Source of the DNA: Larix sibirica
Taxonomy: Eukaryota; Streptophyta; Pinopsida; Pinales; Pinaceae
DNA: 21,845 nucleotides
Direction: 5' to 3'
Assembly: GCA_004151065.3 (NCBI GenBank)
Contig: NWUY0300004748.1
Location: 34,386 to 56,230, forward strand
How positions within the stretch are numbered: the stretch's first letter is position 1; each line of letters starts with the position of its first letter. Positions 10,055-18,400 of this stretch are shown here, piece by piece. Both the position numbers and the translations under genes were made by a program. The notes below the pieces were generated by a model that did not search any database, had not been told where the DNA came from, and worked only from the letters and a program-made list of their open reading frames with translations.

Positions 10055-10583
10055 TGCCCTCCTTCAAGAGAAACATTGTCCTCAAGGCTAAAGGTGAGGA
10101 AATTGCTACAAAATCCCTGTGGGTTCCCGTGTGGCATCTTCTGGTCGTATATATTTCCACTAGATCAAAAATCATTTGACTATGCACCTACCCAATTAAT
10201 GTTCCCTAGTATCCAATACTACTTCTAGTTCAGACCAAAAATGGAGCCTTCCTCATCAAGTTATAGTAACTTGGTCTACACTTTATAATTGGAGTCCACT
10301 ACCTTTAGAAGCAAGACAAATGAAAGACCAGATTGGAGTGATCTAGTAGAGCTAGCTTGTGGGCCACCTATTTAATGTGTTGTATGATATTATAGGGTTC
10401 ATACAACTTCGAAGCTAGTTTCTAGTGGAGGTTAATTTTTGAGGGATCTCTATTTATAAGCTTGAATTTGAAGAAACACCAAGTTGTGGATTCATTTAAT
10501 ATCTTAAGTACTCGCTCTTCACTTCAAGCAAAATTATTCAAATGAAAAAGCTTCCCTTAATTTCTAAGAGTTAACTAAACATA

Positions 10584-10854
10584 ATGGATTGATTGTGTAT
10601 TGACATTAGCAATCAATCCAACGTTGTCTTTGGATTGTACCCATGGGTTGAGACCATTTTCACTTAAATATAAATACAAATTGAGAAGTAACATTTTTGG
10701 CTTATACCAATAACAATGTATACATGGATTGATTGTGTATTAACATTATCAATCAATCCAAGGTTGTCTTTGGATTGTACCCATGGGTTGGGACCATTTT
10801 CACTTTAAATATAAATTGGGAAGTAACATTTTTGGCTTGTACCAATAACAATGT
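10584..10854. repeat. Tandem duplication of about 140 bp, each copy with a 10-bp stem
   Basis: Copy 1 is 10584-10723 and copy 2 is 10724-10854. Both start atggattgattgtgtatt and end ccaataacaatgt. Each opens with a perfect inverted repeat, ggattgattg / caatcaatcc (10586-10595 with 10610-10619; 10726-10735 with 10750-10759), with a 14-base loop. It lies directly beyond the end of the 940-bp array and shares no sequence with it. Confidence 0.88.
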
Positions 10855-11825
10855 GTGCTTTCCTTTCTTTTTATTTGTTTGTTTTTAGTACTGTTCAATT
10901 CAAGGTTTACCCACTTAGATTTGTTTTGGCATATTTTCGTGCCTCACAAAAATTGTTAATAAGGTTGGATAACAAATAAATTTAAATATGGGATGATTTG
11001 ACTTCAATTAACTAGTACAAATATATGTTGCAATTACAACCCTGTTTTTCATAGTTGGGGTTTTCTTTGTTACTATTTTCATACATGTTTCGCTAACCCT
11101 CATTTTGTGATTTATGAAATGTTTTTATCTATGGATAGTCAAATTGAATTTTACCATCATTCCAAAACTTTGTTTATGATTTGTAATATTATAAAAGCAA
11201 AGTGGCAGCAGGCACATATCCTCATTAATACAGAAGGACATCGTGGGAACACTTGCTTGGGATTGGATCAAACAAGCAACAATGACAAGGACGCATTTAC
11301 AATGTATCAAGAAGTCACGCTAGCTTTATGAAAACAAAATTAAAACATTTGAAATTTTGTGCTTGTCCTCCTTGCCCTCACAGTAAGGTCCCACCTTTGC
11401 CATCCCCTACAATAGGTAGAATCCTCGCCAAAAGTTGAAAACATTCAATGCTTTCCAGTGCTTCAAGTTCTATCATGTCAAGTGAACCCCAAATCAAATG
11501 CAAATCATATGGCAGATCTAGGGGTGTTGAAACCTCACGGAGAAATCATTGTGCACTTCTAATGAGAAAAGGGCTGGGCATCCCCTTCCATGTCCAATAC
11601 GTGGTCATTCCAAATATTACAAAATCTTGGCAAATACTTAATTTATCAACCACCACAAAAGGCAATTCAAGGAAGGAGGCAGAGCCCTCACACATTTTAC
11701 TGTTATGCAGCTCAAAGGCTTTACTGGTACATCACTAGCACTTTGTTTTATCTTTGCTCGACTGGTACGTCACTAGCACTTTGGTTTATTAAAACAAGGG
11801 CATATCTTGCGATATCAATTTAGTT
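10855..11825. other. Non-coding stretch, no recognised gene
   Basis: Short open frames occur on both strands (for example 11107-11331 and 11448-11738), but none matches a family I know and codon use looks random. Near 11718-11790 a short block, actggtac-tcactagcactttg, is present twice (about 11723 and 11761). Possibly decayed repeat DNA. Confidence 0.4.
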
Positions 11826-12720
11826 TTGCTTGCTGATTCAAGAAAAATCTACCTAAGAACTCTCCTTCCCTCTGCTTTCTCACTCTTTGGCTCTACAATT
11901 TTTGGTTTGGACCAATGGTTGGCACCTCCATCGCAATATGCACACATACCCAAAGCATACAACAGTCCTCACAGTCCACATGGATCAACACAAGTATCAG
12001 GAGTGAAGCGACAATTGAATCTTTGCAAGCTCAGCTGGCAACAACACTGGTGCAAATGCAAACTCTAAAGAAAGAATTGGGTTCCAAGTAGAAAATGAAG
12101 TCCAAAGGCAATACGAGGCAGCCCAGTGCTACACTAAAAATGAATGTCCATCGCATTCAACTCAATGACCTTTCTAGTGACTTCACTGTCCATCGCATGC
12201 AACTCAATGACCTTTCTAGTGACTTACTGTCACTCGCAGCATGGAAATAGATAATCCCACCTCAGACGCTATCCCAGCACCAAAGAAGATGAAACCTCTC
12301 CAAACAAAATCTTCACAATACAACGGTCCAACTGTGGGACCAGAGTTTTCTTTCCCACTCTTATGTTAACTCTCTTTAAAAGTTTGTAGCTAATAATTCT
12401 ATCACTCTAAAGAAAGAAATGGATTTCAAGTTGGAACATATGGAAAATGAAGTCCAAATACAATACGAGGCAGCATAATGCTACAGTAATTCAATGTCCA
12501 TCACAGTCTACTCCTCTATTGACCTCAAGGTCACTCAAAGGAGGCGCGCGCATCAACAAAAAAGATAAAACCCCACCCGAGGCCCAACCTGCACCGAAGA
12601 AGAAGATGAACTTCTCCAAGCAAGATCTTCACAGTGCAACGGTCCCGCTATGGAACCAGAGTTTTCTCTACACGGTTATCTCAAGTATTTCTCTTTAAAA
12701 GTTCGTCACTAATAATACTA
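11826..12720 (+). pseudogene. Decayed coiled-coil coding sequence with a 345-bp duplication
   Basis: The plus strand at about 12005-12075 reads ATIESLQAQLATTLVQMQTL followed by KKEL, a clear heptad-like helix. A stop follows shortly after. A related stretch starts again at about 12408 with LKKEMDFKLEHMENEVQIQY. The two halves (12061-about 12400 and 12408-about 12716) are diverged tandem copies sharing ctctaaagaaagaa, caatacgaggcagc, ccaaagaagatgaa-like and gaccagagttttct blocks. Each copy carries its own stops and indels, so no long frame survives. I do not recognise the parent protein. The preserved helix and a Pro/Lys-rich patch in both copies suggest old coding DNA, not random sequence. 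Confidence 0.4.
12145..12227. repeat. 42-bp tandem duplication
   Basis: The unit tgtccatcgcat-caactcaatgacctttctagtgactt is present at 12145-12186 and 12187-12227 with one mismatch in the core. It lies inside the first half of the larger duplication and is absent from the second half. Confidence 0.85.
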
Positions 12721-13290
12721 TCCAAATTCATCAAGTGATTCCCTACGTGTATCCTTAAAAAACCATTCAAAGCATTCATGGTAAATTCATACAAATTGTT
12801 CCAACCTTAAATGATTTAAATTGATGCAATTGGACATTTGATCTATATTTACATACATATAGAACTGTGGAGCATCTCTTGTTCAAAGAGAGTTTATTTA
12901 TTTCATATTTAGAATAATGACCGTCATAAGAATCCATAAAAATTTACAGCAAGACTTGTCCACAAAAAATTCCAGCGAAACCTATCCACATACTACATAT
13001 ACATCTCTATTTTAATGAATAAAAGACGTTTCTAAAAATGGTTGCATTTTTAAACCTTTCCTCTCCTAAATCCAACGTGTCCCCAAATATAACTCGGCAG
13101 CCTTTCTCAAGTCCAGCTTGGAGATCAAGGAATCCATCGCAAACGCTAAGAAACAATATAAAGCACTGTGTATGTGTATATATCTGAGAAACCTTTTGAA
13201 GTATTACATATAGAGAGAGGAATATGTTGCCGGAACCAGATCCACTCTTAATGGTTATTCGAAACCATGGCCAGAGAAACAACACTTGAC
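12721..13290. other. Intergenic stretch without a recognised gene
   Basis: An open frame of 98 codons on the minus strand (13007-13303) overlaps the SINE-like cluster and matches nothing I know. In another minus frame a short segment starting MDSLISKLDLRKAAEL (about 13145-13080), after an acceptor-like tttcttag, looks faintly exon-like but stops within 25 codons. I see no further support. Confidence 0.35.
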
Positions 13291-13609
13291 CCAGGGGATT
13301 CAAACCAGGGTGACCAATCTCACACAGGATCTTTGGATAACCTAGAAATCCACGTCAAACCAATTGAGATAGCTCCTTTATATATTTATATAGAGAGAGA
13401 GAGATATATGGCCAGAAACAACACTTGAACCAGGGGATTCAAACCAGGGTGGCCAATCTCACACATGCTCTTTGGATAACCTAGAAATCCACCAACAACC
13501 AATTGAGATAGCCCCTTTATATATATATATATATATCAGTCTCTTTGGATAACATAGAAATCCACCTCCAATAACATAGAAATCCACCTCCAACCAATTG
13601 AGCCAGCCC

Positions 13610-13643
<34 letters not shown>

Positions 13644-13725
13644 TAAAACTTATTTAAAAGTAAATATAAAATTTAAAATTGGATAACCTAGCAATCCACC
13701 ATCAACCAATTGAGCTAACCCTAAA
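13260..13725 (-). repeat. Cluster of tRNA-derived SINE-like fragments
   Basis: On the minus strand two copies carry both RNA polymerase III promoter boxes. The B box GGTTTGAATCC is at 13296-13306 and 13435-13445. The A box TATCTCAATTGG is at about 13361-13372 and 13499-13510. Two more pieces keep only the A box: TGGCTCAATTGG (13594-13605) and TAGCTCAATTGG (13706-13717). All share ggataacctagaaatccac between the boxes. Copies are separated by AT or AG microsatellites. The box spacing is longer than in a true tRNA and no cloverleaf is evident, so these are tRNA-derived repeats, not tRNA genes. Confidence 0.6.
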
Positions 13726-13755
13726 AAAATATAAATATAAATATATATATATAAA
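13519..13755. repeat. AT microsatellites between SINE-like copies
   Basis: Pure or nearly pure (AT)n runs lie at about 13519-13536, 13614-13640 and 13740-13753, and an AG run at about 13393-13404. Each follows a tRNA-like fragment end, in the place of a SINE tail. Confidence 0.85.
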
Positions 13756-14598
13756 GTAATTATAAAATAGATTAACATATCAAAAAGAAGCGGGCATTAT
13801 AGTTCAATATATGACTTTGCCTCATACAGTAATAATAAAAAGCATCCAATAAAAAGTAAAATAAATGAATAGTAACTAGTTTTGAAATGCAAAAGACTTG
13901 TATCAATGTCCAAGGGGCAATTTTAAAATAGAATACATATTCCTGGTCCATGTATGTCATATCATAACTTCATATAAAATTTCAGTGTGTTTTACGCTTC
14001 AAAAGTTCCGAATTTCTTTAATAGTTAAGACCCTGAAATAAGAGACGTATTCATATCTGCGCAGTAAAACTAACTTCTAAATCCTCTTAACTCACTAGCA
14101 ATCATATAGGCATTTCTTTAAACGTTACGAATATCGAATATAGGCATGCTCATTCTTTGAATGTTTAAGACTACAAAATAATAAGCCTGCTCATGTATGA
14201 GCAGTAAAACCAATGAGGAAAGCTTATGCCCATAAATACTTTTGAAAACTATTTATAAATGTAAACCAAAACTTCTATTATTACAATAATTGAACCAAGA
14301 GAAGTGAGCTGCACTCTACAGCTCAAAATGGATGAGATGTGTAACGTCCGTGTGTGTGCCCTTATAAACCTGAAAAAAAGTTGAAATACATAATGTGAAA
14401 AAAAACAAAAATTTAAAAATTCACTACATATACTAATTAAAAATATATACAATAATAAAATAAACCAACATAGATCCATCTTAAACAAAATCAATCTCAG
14501 TATTTCTGTTTAATCCAGGTTTCATCACAGTATTTAATAAAGTCCCGCATTAAGATGGATCTTTGCTGTTTAATATTTCCAAAACTAGGAAAAAATTT
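13726..14598. other. AT-rich intergenic stretch
   Basis: No gene recognised. A 13-bp inverted repeat, agatccatcttaa (14472-14484) with ttaagatggatct (14550-14562), encloses 65 bp. A short block gcagtaaaac is repeated near 14060 and 14201. Confidence 0.4.
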
Positions 14599-14728
14599 AG
14601 TTTCCAAAGGCATTAGCAAAATTCAACATTTTAATTCCCAAATCAATGCAGAAATTAAAGTTTAAGTTTCCGGAGGCATTGGTAAAATTCAACATTTTAA
14701 TTTCCAAATCAATGCAGAAATTTTACTT
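14599..14728. repeat. 66-bp tandem duplication
   Basis: Two copies (14599-14664 and from 14665) share agtttcc...ggcatt, aaaattcaacattttaatt, and ccaaatcaatgcagaaatt, with a few substitutions. Confidence 0.85.
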
Positions 14729-14876
14729 TAGCCGACTTGCACGACACTCTATTGCACTCCGCTTTTTGGTTGGCAGGTTAAGTGTGTGAGAATCTATCTT
14801 ATGTTGTTAATATAGTACACATAAAACTCAAAGTGGACCGTTGAATACTAGAGTGGATGTTTCCCATAACAAATGA

Positions 14877-14955
14877 GCTTAAATGTTAATCGAGACTTTC
14901 ATGAAATACATCAAGATGCTTAAATGTTAATCGAGTCATGAAATACATCAATCAT
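14877..14955. repeat. Short tandem duplication of about 40 bp
   Basis: The block gcttaaatgttaatcgag followed by catgaaatacatcaa occurs from about 14879 and again from about 14921, with a 5-base indel. Confidence 0.75.
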
Positions 14956-14984
14956 ATATTACAAGAGAGATTATTTTGCACATT

Positions 14985-15492
14985 TTTATTAAGCACCAAA
15001 AGTATGCTAAATGTCAAACTGGATCAGCTAACATAAAAAGCAAAGACCAATTTTACAAAAAAGTGGAAGACATCAGGAGTGCCATATAACATATTCTGTA
15101 GATCTTTCTCAATTGCATATTCCGTTGCAACTAAATAATGTCATCACTGGCAAAAATCTTCACCAAAAGTTTCGAAAAAAGGGCTGCACATCTACAGCAA
15201 CTTAGCAATATGAAAAATTTGACATGTGAAACCCATAAAGAACGGTGTGCATTGATGACTCCACGTCCATTTAATACAACATAAAGGCATCAATGTCTTT
15301 TGAAAAAAAAATGAAACTTAATCTGGTTACCCTCTGCCAAGGCCCATTACCAAAAATCAGCCAAGCCGATGAATTTACAAAGAACTGTGAGTTGAGCATT
15401 GCCCCTTTGTACCCCATCAATCACAGAATACAATCAATTCAACAGGTAAACCTCTCCAATATCATTTTCATGCGATTCACCTTCCTAGCGTC
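14985..15492 (-). other. Probable 3'UTR of the Tudor-protein gene
   Basis: The region downstream of the stop codon on the minus strand is AT-rich with no continuing frame. An AATAAA hexamer on the minus strand at 14985-14990 is a possible poly(A) signal about 500 nt past the stop. Plant signals are loose, so the true end could be earlier. Confidence 0.35.
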
Positions 15493-18400
15493 TTAAATAC
15501 GTTTAGATCCCTGCCAATCATTTGGGGAGGGTTTTGAGAAAACTCTAAGAGTGCATGACATCTACTAAATTGAAAACACAAATCTACAAGAAGATTACCT
15601 TTTTCTGCTTGCTCCTTGACTTAACGGGTCGCTTCCCTTCATTCTTATTTTGAGGGGTACCCTCATCCAATAGTATAGACTCTAATTCTTTCCATGTAAG
15701 CTCCTCACTGTCACCATCCTCATAGTTTACCTGCACCAGGTTATAATCCAAAACAATACGTATATATCAGCGGAGTTTATGATAGATTCAAACGGGCAAA
15801 ACAAAGGAATTTCACACCTATGTAAAACAAGTACACAAGAGTCACCAATGAAGCATACCTGGTAAAAGACCTTATAATCGACAATTTCTCCATTAAAGAG
15901 TTGTCCTCCAAAGTCTTTCTTGACTTTTCTCCCTACCAAAATAGTACCTCTATCAGTCTGTCCACGTTTGTTCCCAGTTGATTGTGGAACACTTCTCTCA
16001 GCATTCTCCTCATCCAATTGAATCTGCAACTCAGCATCATTTGTTTTATCATGTGATATCTGTAATTTAGCATCTTCCACGATGTTGCTAGATTTCATAC
16101 TACTCCCCAGTGGAGTTTTCATATCATTTACTGACTTTGCTTTTTTTGCTCGCTTGCTATCCACTGTAGATAAGCCACCCTGAATATCAGACTCTAATTT
16201 CCGTTTTCGTTTAGGTGTATGCACCTTTGACTTTTCTGCCGTTGATATTTTCTGTACCTCTACTTTGTCATCTGCATCAGTGGCAACACTGCTCGCCTTC
16301 GGGGATTTATTAGGAATCCGTACGGTTCTTCCAGATCTGGTTATTTTGTCTTTCGTGGGAGAATCTTGGGACGATTTCTTCAATTTAGTGGGCGTTTTCT
16401 TCTTTGCTGAATCAAATTTGAGACTTTTTGTCAGACTCGAATGCTGTTTTGCTGACTCTTGAATGACCTTACCCACTGATCGTTTCTTTGATGATTTTGG
16501 TTTCTTCTTGTTTTTTGTACGACTGGAGTTTGAGCTACCTTTCTTTTCAGTAGTTTTCTTTGCAGATGATTCCTTTTTTTTCCTTGTCTGAGTTTTAGGT
16601 GTGCCAGTCTTGGAGCTTTTACTCTTCCCTCTAGCTACAGTGGACTTCTTTTTCTTTGCCAGTGATGTCTGTTGAGATAGAGGTGTCTGGTCTTGTGCCG
16701 TGTCGTCCTTTCTTGATTTACCTGGAGTGCCATCCCTATCCAGCTTTCTGGACTTTTTCGCAGACCTGCAATCACATAGGAACAATCAAATACAGGTTAA
16801 TCTAACTGAACATTGATAATGCATGTATTAGCTTGAAACAGTTTTTATCGATTAACATATATTATGAAAAAAGAAGCCCCAAGGGTTAGCTCGATTGGTA
16901 GAGATGCTCTTGTGCAAAAGTCCACAAAGTTATTGAGATCAAACCCCATTGACTCCAGTGTTTCGGCTGGCAGTTACTACTATCCTCAATCAAAAAAACC
17001 AAGGAAGAGGGGAGAATTCATGGGGGGCTGGCAAGGTATCAGCATCCTCACTTGGAATGCTTAATACACGGGAAGTGAGGAACAATATTTCTCTAGAAAA
17101 CTACAAAAAGACCAAGCAAAATTAATTTATGACCCTCAGCTGACAAGGATGAAAGGTCAAAATGTAAGAAAAACCATGAACAAGATCAATTTTATGAAAA
17201 GGCTGTTGTAACTAGTACCCATTACGCTTCTTGTGCTCATCATCATCGACAGATAAATGCCTTTTACGAGAATCAGATGCCTTAGCATCACCAACAGGCA
17301 GCAGAATGCAATCAAGTTCTTCTTTCTCAAGCTCCTCCTCATCCCCATCTTCATATAAAACCTACAATGGAAGACATTCACTCTGACATTAGCTGGCAAG
17401 ATAAGATAATATTGTGGCACTCATGTTAAAAAGGAAGATTTACTGCCAAAAAGCAGCATGCCATTACTGTGAATAGAGAACATCCAACAATAATTCAACC
17501 TCTGACCGCAAAAGTCATATAAAGACTTCAGATAAACAGCACAACAAAATAGGACTAGACATAGTGAACAAGCTACAGATGCTTTGCAACATATAAAATC
17601 TGAACAGCAAGCACAGATCATTTTCACTGACACTTAAGGGTTTAAGTATGCTTGTTCATTTATAAGAAACAAAAGGAAGAAAAACAATCATGCATATACC
17701 TTGAACCATCGTGTTTCAGGATCATATCCAATGACTTCACCACGGAATGTTTCCTCGTTAAATATTTTGGACACCTTCCGAAGTTTAAGTGATTCGAATT
17801 CTTTTTGCATGCTTTCAGACAGCACAACCTGCAAGATTGTTTATGTCACAAAATTATCCCTACGACAATCTAAGATATCAATCAGAAACTAATTTGCAAA
17901 GAAACCAAACAAATTAAAAAGGAATAATATGAACAATATGTGCGCCAACTTACATCTTTTGGTTCCACAGGTTCAGCATTGCACTTGGTAAAACCCTCTT
18001 GAGGGAGATCAAGATTTGACTCAAGGCTAGCCAATGTGCTAGTATTTTGCAGTGTATTTTCAGGCTGCATACTTTCAAGCAGTTCTTGAACAGGACGTTT
18101 CAAGTCTGAAGCAAATTCCAACTTGTCATTTCCTAGATGTCCAGAAGAGGTAGCCTCAATTTCCTTGGGCTCCTCGGTTGCTTTTAAAATTGTCATTTCT
18201 TGTTGCACATTTTCAAACTGGGTAGAAGGCAATTGTCCATCACAAGTGGATACTTTGTTATCATTAACCTGTGACTTGTCATCAACACCACCAGCAGCTT
18301 GTGCTGTACTTGGCATCTCTTCTTTCATTGCTTCCATTTCAGGTTGCTTCTGATGAGGATCTTCCTTCTTTTCAATCAAAGTTTCTTGTCCAGGCTGTCG

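Larger units (their letters stand above)
5907..10569. repeat. Tandem array of five chimeric units of about 940 bp
   Basis: Units begin at the taaggtgggcttagttacc block: 5907-6847, 6848-7786, 7787-8728, 8729-9670 and 9671-10569. Spacings are 941, 939, 942 and 942 bp; the last unit is shortened. Copies look well over 90 percent alike by eye. Each unit has three parts (unit 1 positions). First is about 110 bp of plus-strand gypsy integrase of the host element, with SPDFLLYGKETILP at about 5930-5975. Next is a minus-strand LTR of about 214 bp (6024-6237). Last is a minus-strand integrase C-terminus (about 6252-6847). Unit 5 lacks about 54 bp near 10506 and carries an extra 57-bp duplication. Similar open frames recurring at 5983, 6923 and 7862 are shadows of the LTR part. 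Confidence 0.92.

Noticed and set aside
8986-10187. Minus-strand frames of 69 and 85 codons in units 4 and 5
   Set aside because: They run through the broken integrase end and LTR edge in a shadow frame. The longer one is stretched by the 57-bp duplication.
5907-10569. CRISPR-like or phage-type repeat array
   Set aside because: The units are 940 bp, contiguous, and made of retrotransposon parts. The DNA is eukaryotic in every other respect.
15580-15598. Read-through ending of the protein as KKVIFL after residue 1086
   Set aside because: Possible as a retained-intron form. A GT donor at 15598 and a TTGGCAG acceptor at 15511 give a better basic C-terminus in phase, so splicing is preferred.
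16887-16947. A functional tRNA gene in the intron
   Set aside because: The B box is degenerate and no acceptor stem or anticodon arm can be paired. A SINE-like fragment is more likely.
17882-17953. Reading of the large exon onward past 17954 to a stop
   Set aside because: A GTAAGT donor lies at 17953, and joining to the acceptor at 17829 keeps the frame and completes the first Tudor-like module.
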